Assembly (NCBI GenBank): GCA_052387815.1 | Contig: JBQTIU010000037.1 | Location: forward strand, 1-12,568 | Origin: JBQTIU01 sp052387815 | Lineage (GTDB): Bacteria > Pseudomonadota > Alphaproteobacteria > CACIAM-22H2 | Reading direction: 5' to 3' | Length of the DNA stretch: 12,568 nucleotides | Part shown: one piece after another, positions 5,038-12,568 of the stretch | Numbering within the stretch: position 1 is the first letter of the stretch | How the letters are laid out: every line of letters begins with the position of its first letter | Program-made: the position numbers and the translations under genes | The notes under the pieces: model-generated | Database searches by the model: none | What the model was told of the DNA's origin: nothing | Seen by the model: only the letters and a program-made list of their open reading frames with translations

Positions 5038-6359
5038 CCGTCCAGCAGGCCTTCATCGCCGCGACCCGCTTCGGCCTCGGCGCCAAGCCGGGCGAAATCG
5101 TCGCGGCCCGCAGCGATCCGCGCGGCTGGCTCACCCAGCAGCTCGAACCCGTGCCGCCGCCGCCGGCGCTCGCCGACCTCGCGCCGGGCAGCCAGCGCAT
5201 GAACGAATTCCAGGTCGCCGTCCAGCGCGGCCCCGCCGCCGTCGAGGAATCCCTCCGCGGCCACTTGCGCGAGGTCTACCAGGCCGAGGCGGCAGCCCGC
5301 ACCAAGGCCCAGATCGACAGCGACACCCCCTTCCGCGAGCGGCTCACTGCCTTGTGGGGCAACCACTTCACGGTCTCGGTGCAACGCCCGCCGCTGTTGG
5401 GCCTCGCCGGCGCCTTCGAGCGCGAGGCCATCCGCCCGCACGTCACCGGCCGGTTCTTCGACCTGCTGCTGGCGGCCGTGCGCCATCCGGGGATGCTGGT
5501 CTATCTCGATCAGGCGCGATCGATCGGCCCGACTTCCAGGGTCGGGCTGACCCGCGGCCGCGGCCTCAACGAGAACCTGGCGCGCGAAATCCTCGAGCTC
5601 CATACCCTCGGCGTCACCGCCGGCTATACGCAGGCCGACGTGCGCGAGTTCGCCAAGATTCTGACCGGCTGGTCGATCGGCCGGCCGACCGACGGGGACG
5701 AAGCCGGCACCTATCGTTACGTCCCCCAGAGCCACGAGCCGGGCGGGAAGACGCTGCTCGGCGTGCGCTATGCCGAGACCGGCGAGGTCGAAGGCCGGGA
5801 CGCGCTCAATGCCCTCGCCCGGCATCCGGCGACCGCCGTCCATATCGCTACCAAGTTCGCCCGGCACTTCATCGCCGACCAGCCGCCCGAAGATGCGGTC
5901 CGCCGCCTGGCCCGCGTCTTCCTCGACCGCGACGGCGATCTCAAGGCGTTGTCCGAGGCCGTCGTCGATGCGCCCGAGGCATGGGCCGAGGCCCTGCCCA
6001 AGATCAAGACGCCCAACGAGTTCGTGGTCTCGGCCCTGCGCGCGACCGCGGTCGAGACGGCGCCCGGGCGCCTCCTGGGCGCCCTGCGCCGGTTGGGCCA
6101 GGCGCCGTTCGCCGCGCCCTCGCCGGCCGGCTGGCCCGATACGGCCGCTGCTTGGATCGGCCCCGACGCGGTCTTGCGCCGCGCCGAATCGGCGGTGGCG
6201 CTCGCCGAGCGCGCCGGCCGCTGGTCCCCGGATGCGCTGCTCGCCGAGGCGATCGGGCCGGTCGTAAGCCGCGCCACCGCGCTGGCCGCGGCCCGCGCGC
6301 CCTCGCGCGCCGAGGGCATCGCCATGGTCCTCGCCAGCCCCGAATTCCAGAGGAGGTAG
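5034..6359 (+). CDS. DUF1800-family protein
   Basis: A 441-residue protein with the family's conserved blocks in order: the N-terminal AFIAATRFGLGAKPGEI, the middle TALWGNHFTVS, the signature NENLAREILELHTLGV then GYTQADVREFAKILTGWSIG (about residues 179-210), HPATAVHIATKFARHFIAD, and the C-terminal VLASPEFQRR. Length and ends match full-length members. No signal peptide is seen. DUF1800 proteins are very often encoded next to a DUF1501 protein, as here, and the pair is thought to act together, though no activity is firmly established. Its ATG lies in an ATGA overlap with the previous stop, so it belongs to the sigma-factor operon. A GAGGGCCCGAGGGGG stretch upstream could serve as ribosome binding site. 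Confidence 0.93.
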   Translation: MTVQQAFIAATRFGLGAKPGEIVAARSDPRGWLTQQLEPVPPPPALADLAPGSQRMNEFQVAVQRGPAAVEESLRGHLREVYQAEAAARTKAQIDSDTPFRERLTALWGNHFTVSVQRPPLLGLAGAFEREAIRPHVTGRFFDLLLAAVRHPGMLVYLDQARSIGPTSRVGLTRGRGLNENLAREILELHTLGVTAGYTQADVREFAKILTGWSIGRPTDGDEAGTYRYVPQSHEPGGKTLLGVRYAETGEVEGRDALNALARHPATAVHIATKFARHFIADQPPEDAVRRLARVFLDRDGDLKALSEAVVDAPEAWAEALPKIKTPNEFVVSALRATAVETAPGRLLGALRRLGQAPFAAPSPAGWPDTAAAWIGPDAVLRRAESAVALAERAGRWSPDALLAEAIGPVVSRATALAAARAPSRAEGIAMVLASPEFQRR

Positions 6360-6363
6360 CGCC

Positions 6364-7578
6364 GTGATCTCCCGCCGCCATGCATTGCAGCTCTTGGGTG
6401 CCGGACTGGTCGCCGAATCCGGGGTCATGTCGGTGGCGGTGGCGCGGCTTGCCACCGAGCGGCGCCTGGTGGTGGTCATCCTGCGCGGCGCGCTGGATGG
6501 CCTGGCCGCCGTCCCCGCCTACGCCGATCCCGATTATGCGGCCCTGCGCGGCCCGCTCGCCATGGCCGAGCCGGGGCGGCCCGAAGGCGCGCTCGACCTC
6601 GACGGCCGCTTCGGCCTCCATCCGGCGCTCCGTTTCCTCCATGAGCTGTACGCGAGGAACGAACTCCTGGTGGTCCATGCGGTGGCGACGCCCGATCGAT
6701 CGCGCTCGCACTTCGACGGCCAGGACCTGCTCGAAAACGGCACCGCCGCGCCGCGCGGCGCCAGGGATGGCTGGCTCAACCGGGCGCTCGGCCTCATGAC
6801 CCAGCCGGCGACCGACCGGCGCATCGGCCTCGGGGTGGGCCGGACCGTCCCGCTCCTCCTGCGCGGGGCCACCCCGGTCGGCTCGTTCACGCCGCAAGTA
6901 GCGCCGGAGGTCGACGGCGATTTCCTCGCCCGCCTTGCGGCCCTCTATCGGCCCGACCCGGTGCTGGGCCCGGCGATCGCCGAAGGGCTGCGGGCCCAGG
7001 CGATGAGCGAGGAAGTGCTCGGCGCGGACAAGCGCATGGCGCCGGATGCCTTGCGCGGCCCGGGCGCGATCAAGGCCATCGCCGGCGCGCTCGGCAAGCT
7101 GCTCGCCGCGCCCGCCGGGGCGCGGGTCGCGGTGCTCGAACTCGGCGGCTGGGACACCCACGCCAACCAGGGCCTGCTCGACGGCCGGCTCGCCAACCAG
7201 CTGCGCGCGCTCGCCGACGGGCTCGCCGCCCTCAAGGACGGCCTGGGGCCGGCGTGGCGGGAGACCGCGGTGGCGGTGGCGACCGAGTTCGGCCGCACCG
7301 TGGCGGCGAACGGCACCGGCGGCACCGATCACGGTACGGCGGGCGTGGCGTTCCTGATCGGCGGCGCGGTCCTGGGCGGGCGCGTGCTCGGGCGCTGGCC
7401 GGGCCTCGGCGCGAACCGCCTGTTCGAGGGCCGCGACCTCGCGCCGACGACCGACCTGCGCTCGCTCTTCAAAGCCTTGCTCGCCGATCATCTCGGGCTG
7501 CCCGAGGCGGCGATCGAGCGCCTGGTCTTCCCCGGAAGCCACGAGGCGCCGCCGCTCCGCGACACGCTCAGGGTTTAG
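6364..7578 (+). CDS. DUF1501-family exported protein
   Basis: A 404-residue protein starting at GTG 6364, with AGAGGAGGT upstream and only 4 bases after the DUF1800 stop. The N-terminus MISRRHALQLLGAGLVAESG carries a twin-arginine motif (SRRHAL) and a hydrophobic stretch, so Tat export is likely. Family blocks: LVVVILRGALDGLAAVPAY; RSRSHFDGQDLLENG; RDGWLNRALGLM; LELGGWDTHANQG (about residues 259-270); TEFGRTVAANGTGGTDHGTA (about 306-325). The conserved Asp/His residues (D264, H266, D322, H323) resemble the metal-site pattern of alkaline-phosphatase/sulfatase-fold proteins, to which DUF1501 is related; the substrate is unknown. It ends the five-gene operon. Confidence 0.93.
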   Translation: MISRRHALQLLGAGLVAESGVMSVAVARLATERRLVVVILRGALDGLAAVPAYADPDYAALRGPLAMAEPGRPEGALDLDGRFGLHPALRFLHELYARNELLVVHAVATPDRSRSHFDGQDLLENGTAAPRGARDGWLNRALGLMTQPATDRRIGLGVGRTVPLLLRGATPVGSFTPQVAPEVDGDFLARLAALYRPDPVLGPAIAEGLRAQAMSEEVLGADKRMAPDALRGPGAIKAIAGALGKLLAAPAGARVAVLELGGWDTHANQGLLDGRLANQLRALADGLAALKDGLGPAWRETAVAVATEFGRTVAANGTGGTDHGTAGVAFLIGGAVLGGRVLGRWPGLGANRLFEGRDLAPTTDLRSLFKALLADHLGLPEAAIERLVFPGSHEAPPLRDTLRV

Positions 7579-7657
7579 CCCGAACTTCCGACAAAGCCTG
7601 CCCCAGCGGTGGGGGGCGTGCTCGCGCGTTGGCGGGCGATTCGAGGACGGCCCCGGA

Positions 7658-7687
7658 TTGACTCGCTTTCGGGCTTGCCCCGATACT
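7658..7687 (+). promoter_or_regulatory. Sigma70-type promoter for the ABC transporter operon
   Basis: TTGACT (7658-7663), an 18-base spacer and GATACT (7682-7687) give five and four of six matches to consensus. The ATG of the binding protein follows 38 bases later. A weak GC hairpin near 7601-7614 (CCCCA/TGGGG, no T run) lies just upstream and may separate this operon from DUF1501. Confidence 0.5.
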
Positions 7688-7725
7688 CGGGCTCGGATGG
7701 GAGACCACAACTGGGAGTCACGACC

Positions 7726-8757
7726 ATGACCAGGCATCGGCACTTGCCGAGCATCATCGGCGCTGCGGCGGCCCTCGCGCTCGCGGCCGGATCGGCGGCG
7801 GCGCAGCAAACCAGCATCAAGTTCACCCTCGACTTCACGTTGCAGGGGCCGCAGGGCGCCTTCTTCCTCGCCCACGAGCGCGGCTATTACGCGGCCGAAG
7901 GCGTCAACCTGACGGCGCTCGACGCCGGGCGCGGCTCCTCCGACACCGTCAACCGCGTGGCGAGCGGCGCCTACGACATGGGGTTCGGCGATTTGAACGC
8001 GCTCATCGAGTTCAACGCCAAGAATCCGGGCCGAGAGAGCCTGGCGGTGCTGATGATCTACGATCAGGCGCCGTTCTCGATCGTCACGCTCAAGAGCAAG
8101 AACATCGCGCGGCCGGCGGACCTGGTCGGCCGCAACGCCGCGGCTCCATCCTTCGACACGCCCTTCCGCCTGTTCGCGCTGTTTGCCAAGGCCAACAACT
8201 TCGACCCCGCGAGGGTCAACTGGTCGAACGTCGCCCCGCCCTTGCGCGAGCCGATGCTGGCGCGCGGCGAGACCGACGCCATCTCCGGCTTCAGCTTCAC
8301 CGCCGTGCTGGCGCTCAAAGGGCTGGGCGTGCCGGAGGCCAATATCCAGACCTTCATGTACAAGGATTTCGGGGTCGACCTCTATTCGAACGCGGTGATC
8401 GCCGCGCCCGCGCTCGTCCAGTCGAACCCGGGCGCCGTCAAGGGCTTCGTCCAGGCGACGATCCGCGGCTGGCAGGACGCCATCGCCGATCCCGCGGCGG
8501 CGGTCGCGGCGCTCAAGAAGAAGGACCCGCTGATCAACGACGTGCTCGAGCTCGAACGCCTCAAGCTGGCGATCGCGACCAGCGTCTTGACCGGGGACGT
8601 CAAGAAGAGCGGCTTCGGCGGGGTGCGCCCAGAGCGGCTGCAACGCAACATCGATCTGGTGACCGAGGGGTTCAATCTCGAGCGCAAGGTGGCGGCTGGC
8701 CAGGTGTTCACCGACCGCTTCCTGCCGCCGGCGGCGGAGCGCAGGCTGACGCGCTAA
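7726..8757 (+). CDS. ABC transporter periplasmic substrate-binding protein, NMT1/SsuA type
   Basis: A 343-residue protein. Start ATG 7726 has GGGAG 8 bases upstream and gives a clean Sec signal peptide (MTRHRHLPSIIGAAAALALA, cleavage likely after residue 26, AAA|QQ). The mature part starts with KFTLDFTLQGPQGAFFLAHE and RGYYAAEGVNLTALDAGRGS, the usual opening of NMT1/THI5-like and SsuA/TauA-like binding proteins. VNRVASGAYDMGFGDLNALI follows, the segment that normally contacts ligand. Family ligands include thiamine pyrimidine precursors, sulfonates, taurine, nitrate and aromatic or organic acids. No biosynthetic or degradative neighbour points to one, so the substrate is left open. It delivers ligand to the permease and ATPase encoded next; the ATPase starts 26 bases after this stop. 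Confidence 0.92.
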   Translation: MTRHRHLPSIIGAAAALALAAGSAAAQQTSIKFTLDFTLQGPQGAFFLAHERGYYAAEGVNLTALDAGRGSSDTVNRVASGAYDMGFGDLNALIEFNAKNPGRESLAVLMIYDQAPFSIVTLKSKNIARPADLVGRNAAAPSFDTPFRLFALFAKANNFDPARVNWSNVAPPLREPMLARGETDAISGFSFTAVLALKGLGVPEANIQTFMYKDFGVDLYSNAVIAAPALVQSNPGAVKGFVQATIRGWQDAIADPAAAVAALKKKDPLINDVLELERLKLAIATSVLTGDVKKSGFGGVRPERLQRNIDLVTEGFNLERKVAAGQVFTDRFLPPAAERRLTR

Positions 8758-8783
8758 GCCGCCGGCGAGCGCGTGGGCGCGTT

Positions 8784-9590
8784 GTGGCGGCCGAGCCCTT
8801 CGTCGCCCTCGACCGGGTCTCGCTCACATATGGGTCCGGGACGGGCGGGTCCGAGGCGGGCGCCACGCCGGCGCTCGCCGAGGCCAGCATCCGCATCGCG
8901 CGGGGCGAATTCATCGCCGTGGTCGGGCCGAGCGGCTGCGGCAAGTCCTCGCTGTTGAAGCTGGTCTCCGGCCTCCACCCCGCCACGACCGGGGAAGTGA
9001 TCGTGGCGGGCCGCAGGGTAACCGGCCCCTTGAAGATTTGCGGCATGGCGTTCCAGAACGCCACGCTCCTGCCCTGGCGCACCACTCTCGACAACGTCCT
9101 CTTGCCGCTCGAGATCGTCGAGCCGCACGCCGGCCGGTTCCGCCGCCACCGCGCCGCCTATGTCGCGGCCGCGCGCGACCTCCTGGCGACGGTCGGCCTG
9201 TCCGGGTTCGAGGACAAGTACCCCTGGCAGCTCTCGGGCGGCATGCAGCAGCGCTCCTCGCTGTGCCGGGCCCTCATCCACGAACCCGAGCTGCTGCTGC
9301 TCGACGAGCCCTTCGCCTCGCTCGATGCCTTCACCCGCGAGGACCTGTGGGGCGTGCTGCAGACCCTCTACCTCAAGAAGAAACCGACCGTGATCCTGGT
9401 CACCCACGAGCTGCGCGAAGCGGTGTTCCTCGCCGACACCGTTTACGTCATCAGCGCCCGGCCGGGGCGCGTGGTCTCGCGCACCGCGGTCGATCTGCCG
9501 TCGCCGCGCCGCCTCGGCGACACCTTCACTCCGCGCTTCATCGAACTCGCGCACGGCCTGCGCGAGCAAATCTCCCAGGTGCGCCAGTGA
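8784..9590 (+). CDS. ABC transporter ATP-binding protein, nitrate/sulfonate/taurine type
   Basis: A 268-residue cytoplasmic ATPase starting at GTG 8784. All nucleotide-binding motifs are intact: Walker A GPSGCGKSS (residues 48-56), Q-loop FQNATLLPWRTTLDNVLLP, signature LSGGMQQR (about 150-157), Walker B LLLLDEP (170-176), D-loop SLDAFTRE and the switch histidine in VTHELREAVFLADTV. The sequence around LLPWRTTLDNV and the LREAVFLAD segment is typical of the SsuB/TauB/NrtD branch. The N-terminal insert GSGTGGSEAGATPA (about 17-30) is slightly longer than usual. The ribosome binding site is weak, so translation may depend on the upstream gene. The stop overlaps the permease start. Confidence 0.95.
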   Translation: MAAEPFVALDRVSLTYGSGTGGSEAGATPALAEASIRIARGEFIAVVGPSGCGKSSLLKLVSGLHPATTGEVIVAGRRVTGPLKICGMAFQNATLLPWRTTLDNVLLPLEIVEPHAGRFRRHRAAYVAAARDLLATVGLSGFEDKYPWQLSGGMQQRSSLCRALIHEPELLLLDEPFASLDAFTREDLWGVLQTLYLKKKPTVILVTHELREAVFLADTVYVISARPGRVVSRTAVDLPSPRRLGDTFTPRFIELAHGLREQISQVRQ

Positions 9591-10357
9591 CCCGCCGCTG
9601 GCTCCTGCGCACCCTGCCATGGACGGTGACCATCGCCTTCTTCGTGCTGTGGGAGCTCGCCACCATCGTGCTCGGGATCGACACCTTCATCCTGCCGGCG
9701 CCGACCGAGGTCTGGGCCTCGTTCGCCAAGCTCTACGGGCCGATCATGGGCCACGCCGCGCAGACCCTCATGACCACGCTCCTGGGCTTCGCGCTGGCGG
9801 TCGTCTTCGGCCTCATGCTCGGGGTGGCGGTCGGCGCCTCGCGCGCCGTCTACGAGGCGGTTTATCCGATCATGGTCGGCTTCAACTCGATCCCCAAGGT
9901 GGCGCTGGTGCCGGTGCTGGTGATCTGGTTCGGCATCGGCACCATCCCCGCGGTGCTGACCGCGTTCCTGATCTCGTTCTTCCCCATCGTCGTCAACGTG
10001 GCGACCGGGCTCGCGACCATCGAGCCCGAGCTTCAGGACGTGCTGCGCTCGCTCGGCGCGCGCAAGAGCCAGATCCTGCGCAAGGTGGGCATCCCGCGCT
10101 CGATGCCCTATTTCTTCGCCTCGCTCAAGGTCGCGATCACGCTGGCCTTCGTCGGTTCGGTGGTGTCGGAGACCGTGGCCTCGAACTCCGGCATCGGTTA
10201 TCTGATGATCGCGGCGAGCTCGCGCTTCGACGTGCCGCTGGTGTTCGCCGGCCTCATCGTGATCGCGATCATGGGCGTGGTGATGTACGAGGTTTTCGCG
10301 GCGCTCGAGCGCCGCGTGACCTTCTGGGCGACGCGGGCGCAGGACATTATCACCTGA
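9587..10357 (+). CDS. ABC transporter permease, SsuC/TauC type
   Basis: A 256-residue inner membrane protein with about six membrane helices. GTG 9587 overlaps the ATPase stop (GTGA) and gives a normal N-terminus (MTRRWLLRTLPWTVTIAFFV). It is preferred over longer frames that would lie inside the ATPase gene. The TauC/SsuC-like opening ILPAPTEVWASFAKLY is followed by the helices and the EAA-like coupling loop EPELQDVLRSLGARKSQILR with KVGIPRSMPYFFASLKVA (about residues 146-184), which docks on the ATPase. It ends ERRVTFWATRAQDIIT. It forms the membrane channel of the importer with the ATPase and binding protein encoded upstream. The gene is intact. Confidence 0.95.
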   Translation: MTRRWLLRTLPWTVTIAFFVLWELATIVLGIDTFILPAPTEVWASFAKLYGPIMGHAAQTLMTTLLGFALAVVFGLMLGVAVGASRAVYEAVYPIMVGFNSIPKVALVPVLVIWFGIGTIPAVLTAFLISFFPIVVNVATGLATIEPELQDVLRSLGARKSQILRKVGIPRSMPYFFASLKVAITLAFVGSVVSETVASNSGIGYLMIAASSRFDVPLVFAGLIVIAIMGVVMYEVFAALERRVTFWATRAQDIIT

Positions 10358-10370
10358 GAGGCGCGCCAGT

Positions 10371-10422
10371 ACCCCCCGCCCTCCCCGACGCGGACGCGGG
10401 GGGGGGGAGCGGGCGGGGGGGT
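10371..10422. terminator. G-rich hairpin between convergent operons (bidirectional terminator candidate)
   Basis: A C-rich arm (10371-10386) pairs with a G-rich arm (10404-10422) over about 16 positions with two small bulges. It sits between the permease stop (10357) and the convergent chemoreceptor stop (10429). No T run follows in either direction. The strand also holds a run of ten G, then GGG and seven G, which could form a G-quadruplex. Confidence 0.5.
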
Positions 10423-10428
10423 CCGCGC

Positions 10429-12456
10429 TTACGCGGCGCGGATGTTGGCGAGGAAGCCGTCGACCTCCTGGCGCAGCTTCTCCGACTGCTTGGCGAGCTC
10501 GCCCGCCGCGCCCAGGACTTGGCCCGCCGCCTGCCCGGTCTCGCCCGCCGCTTGCGTCACGCCGGCGATGTTGGATGACACCTCGCCGGTGCCCTTGGCC
10601 GCCTGCTGCACGTTGCGCGCGATCTCCTGGGTCGCCGCCCCCTGCTCCTCGACCGCCGAGGCGATCGTGGTCGCGATCTCGTTGATCTCGGCGATCGTCG
10701 CTCCGATGCCCTTGATCGCCGCCACCGAGGTGTTGGTCGCCGCCTGGATGGCGGTGATCTGCGCCGCGATGTCCTCGGTCGCCTTGGCCGTCTGGTTGGC
10801 CAGGCTCTTGACCTCGGAAGCCACCACCGCGAAGCCCTTGCCCGCTTCCCCGGCCCGCGCCGCCTCGATCGTGGCGTTGAGGGCCAGCAGGTTGGTCTGC
10901 CCGGCGATGTCGTTGATCAGCTTCACCACCTGGCCGATCTTCTGCGCCGCCTCGGCAAGCCCCTGGACCGAGGCGTTGGTCCGCCCCGCCTCCTCGACCG
11001 CCTTGCCGGCGATCTTCGTCGAGGCCGCCACCTGGCGGCTGATCTCGGTGATCGAGGACGACAGCTCCTCGGCCGCCGCGGACACCGTCTGGACGTTGGT
11101 CGAGGCCTGCTCCGAGGCCGCCGCCACCGCCGTCGACTGGCGCTGCGTCTCCTCCGCCGTCGTCGACATCGCCTGGGCCGAGGATTGCAGCTCGGTCGAG
11201 GCCGAGGACAGGGTGTCGACCACGCCCTTGACCGAGGCCTCGAAGGCGGCCGCCATCTTTTCGAGCGCCGCCTTCTTCTCGACCTCGGCGCGTTTCTTCA
11301 TCTCTTCCTGCTCGGCCTGCATGCGGTCGACCTGGATGGCGTTGTCCTTGAACACCTGGACCGTGGCCGCCATCTGGCCGATCTCGTCCTTGCGGCCAAC
11401 CGCCGGGATGGCGACGGTCTTGTCGCCGCCGGCGAGCTTGGTCATGGCGCCCGTCATGGCGATCACCGGCGAGGCGATGGCGGCCCCGATCAGCCACGCG
11501 AGCGCGAGGCCGAGGACCATGCCGCCCAACGAGAACGCCACGATCAAGGTCTTGTCGCTGGCGAGCGTGGCATCGGTCTCTTGTCCGATCGCCTCTTGCT
11601 CGGCAATCGCGCTGTCCTTGATGAAGTTCGTGGCCGTCGCGATGAACTTGGCTTCCTGGTCCATCGTCCCGTCGATCAGCTTCTGGAGCTCCCGATCGAT
11701 GGCATGGGCGCGCTGATAAGCGGCCTGGTACTTGCCCAAGGCGCCGGCGATGTCCTGAGTGTTCGTCCGGTGCGCGGCCGTCCGCGTCGCCGCCTCCAAG
11801 GCGCTCATCACCTGCTTCAAATCGGCGAAGTTCTTCTCGGCCTCCTGCGCCAAGGCTTCGTCGTCCCGGCCGAGCAGCTTGTTGACGGTCAGGCGGAGCC
11901 GCATGAGGTTCTGCAGGCCCGCGCCGGCGAGGATCGCCGTGTTGCTGTCGCCGGCCTTCGCGGCGGCGGCCGCCAACGTCTCGAAACTCCGCTCCATGGC
12001 GACGCCGGCGGGATCGAGCGCGTCCTTGATGAGGTGGTGCTCCTCGCGCTTGAGGTCGCTCACGCGCTTGAAGCCCTTCATGTAGGCGTCGTAATGCTGG
12101 GCGACCTCCTGGACCTTCTTGCGGCGCTCCGGGTCCTTGATGGCGGCAAGCGCTGCGTCGATTTTGGCCCGCACCGCTTTCCCGGCTGCGAGCGCGGCCG
12201 TCTCGTCCTCCGCGCGCCCGGTCGCCTCGAATTTCTCGATCCGGGCCTCGAGATCGACGACGTCGCGCGCCAGGTCGTTGGCGATGTTGACGACCTTGGC
12301 CCGCTGTTCGAGGGTGTCGATGTCGTGCGCGACTTCGACGATCGACGCATAGCCGACCCACGCCACGCTAGCGAGGATGGCAAGCACGCTCAGAAAGCCA
12401 AGCGAGATTTTGGTCTTGACCCTGAGGTTGTTGAAAAAGCCGAACATGCTGAACAT
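10429..12456 (-). CDS. Methyl-accepting chemotaxis protein with large helical periplasmic sensor region
   Basis: A 675-residue chemoreceptor from ATG 12456. GGAG lies 10 bases upstream; a second ATG at 12447 is also possible. Order: first membrane helix about residues 17-39; periplasmic region about 40-300, almost all helical and charged; second membrane helix about 303-328; HAMP about 329-382 (SPVIAMTGAMTKLAGGD then RKDEIGQMAATVQVFKDNA); coiled-coil signalling domain with the highly conserved hairpin tip INDIAGQTNLLALNATIEAA and RAGEAGKGFAVVASEVKSLA (about 514-553); C-terminus EVDGFLANIRAA. The tip binds CheA/CheW. There is no C-terminal NWETF-type tether. The 260-residue helical sensor is of the size of helical bimodular (HBM) domains, which bind organic acids in some receptors, but that match is inference. 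No che genes are adjacent, so this is an orphan receptor. Confidence 0.95.
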   Translation of the reverse strand: MFSMFGFFNNLRVKTKISLGFLSVLAILASVAWVGYASIVEVAHDIDTLEQRAKVVNIANDLARDVVDLEARIEKFEATGRAEDETAALAAGKAVRAKIDAALAAIKDPERRKKVQEVAQHYDAYMKGFKRVSDLKREEHHLIKDALDPAGVAMERSFETLAAAAAKAGDSNTAILAGAGLQNLMRLRLTVNKLLGRDDEALAQEAEKNFADLKQVMSALEAATRTAAHRTNTQDIAGALGKYQAAYQRAHAIDRELQKLIDGTMDQEAKFIATATNFIKDSAIAEQEAIGQETDATLASDKTLIVAFSLGGMVLGLALAWLIGAAIASPVIAMTGAMTKLAGGDKTVAIPAVGRKDEIGQMAATVQVFKDNAIQVDRMQAEQEEMKKRAEVEKKAALEKMAAAFEASVKGVVDTLSSASTELQSSAQAMSTTAEETQRQSTAVAAASEQASTNVQTVSAAAEELSSSITEISRQVAASTKIAGKAVEEAGRTNASVQGLAEAAQKIGQVVKLINDIAGQTNLLALNATIEAARAGEAGKGFAVVASEVKSLANQTAKATEDIAAQITAIQAATNTSVAAIKGIGATIAEINEIATTIASAVEEQGAATQEIARNVQQAAKGTGEVSSNIAGVTQAAGETGQAAGQVLGAAGELAKQSEKLRQEVDGFLANIRAA

Positions 12457-12498
12457 GACGATCGATCTCCGGAGGTTAAAGGTTGGAAGGAAGGCGTG

Positions 12499-12568
12499 TG
12501 TAGGGGCCGGTTTCAAACCGGCCCGCGGGCGGGTTGTAAACCGGCGAGGCGCGAGGCGCTGCCGCGCG
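12499..12568. repeat. Intergenic palindromic repeat, copy 2 (cut by the window edge)
   Basis: It begins TGTAGGGGC, includes a perfect 10-bp inverted repeat around one base (12504-12524, core GGTTT-C-AAACC), then GGGCGGGTTGTAAACC and GGCGAGGCGCGAGGCGCTGCC. The block 12527-12557 matches copy 1 (3458-3488) at 29 of 31 bases in the same orientation. The end motif TGTAGGGG is the complement of the CCCCTACA that closes copy 1. It lies 42 bases upstream of the chemoreceptor start. Confidence 0.75.

Noticed and set aside
4737..6479. Minus-strand open frame of 580 codons
   Set aside because: Antisense shadow of the Spy-like and DUF1800 genes, with no recognisable motif.
7601..7614. Hairpin after DUF1501 as an intrinsic terminator
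   Set aside because: Only a 5-bp stem with no T run; mentioned with the ABC promoter but not called as a terminator.
6004..8643. Very long minus-strand open frame (879 codons)
   Set aside because: It lies antisense to DUF1800, DUF1501 and the binding protein, all clearly real. Its translation is Arg/Gly/Glu-rich without domains, the usual artefact of high GC.
9619..10578. Plus-strand ORF of 319 codons
   Set aside because: Frame-shifted shadow of the permease gene, running into the end of the chemoreceptor gene.
9443..12361. Minus-strand open frame of 972 codons
   Set aside because: It covers the chemoreceptor in another frame and the permease antisense. The translation is Arg/Gly/Asp/His low-complexity.

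Overview
The window is GC-rich throughout, with strong G/C preference at third codon positions. That base composition, the Tat-like and Sec-like export signals, the large chemoreceptor and the ECF sigma operon style fit an alphaproteobacterium, most likely something near Rhodospirillales. This is inference from gene style; no marker gene is present.

Left part (1 to about 2515) is a patchwork of accessory DNA. It holds the 5' part of a helix-turn-helix gene running off the left edge (minus strand), a truncated tetratricopeptide (TPR) gene remnant (minus), a possible small cysteine-rich ORF coupled to a DUF6884-like gene (plus), a short ORF that seems to have lost its 3' end, and a complete higB-higA toxin-antitoxin pair (plus). 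Two strong intrinsic terminator hairpins lie immediately upstream of start codons here. Codon use is less GC-biased than in the right part.

Right part (about 2516 to 12568) is orderly chromosome. A DMT/EamA permease (minus) ends against higA with a shared hairpin between them. Divergent from it is a tight five-gene plus-strand operon: ECF sigma factor, single-pass putative anti-sigma factor, membrane-anchored Spy/CpxP-like periplasmic protein, DUF1800 protein and DUF1501 protein. Start and stop codons overlap at three of the four junctions and the fourth gap is only 4 bases, so the five products are probably made together: a membrane stress-sensing module driving two proteins of unknown biochemical role. 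Next comes an NMT1/SsuA-type ABC importer (binding protein, ATPase, permease) behind a plausible sigma70 promoter. A G-rich hairpin separates it from a convergent methyl-accepting chemotaxis protein with a large, predicted helical periplasmic sensor region.

An intergenic palindromic repeat occurs twice, in the EamA/sigma divergent region and upstream of the chemoreceptor. No tRNA, rRNA, CRISPR array, complete insertion sequence or replication origin was seen. Nothing here is clearly a brand-new system. The best leads are the five-gene sigma/DUF1800/DUF1501 operon, with a candidate autoregulatory promoter placed for a leaderless message, and the recombination junction near 792 with the adjoining DUF6884 pair.
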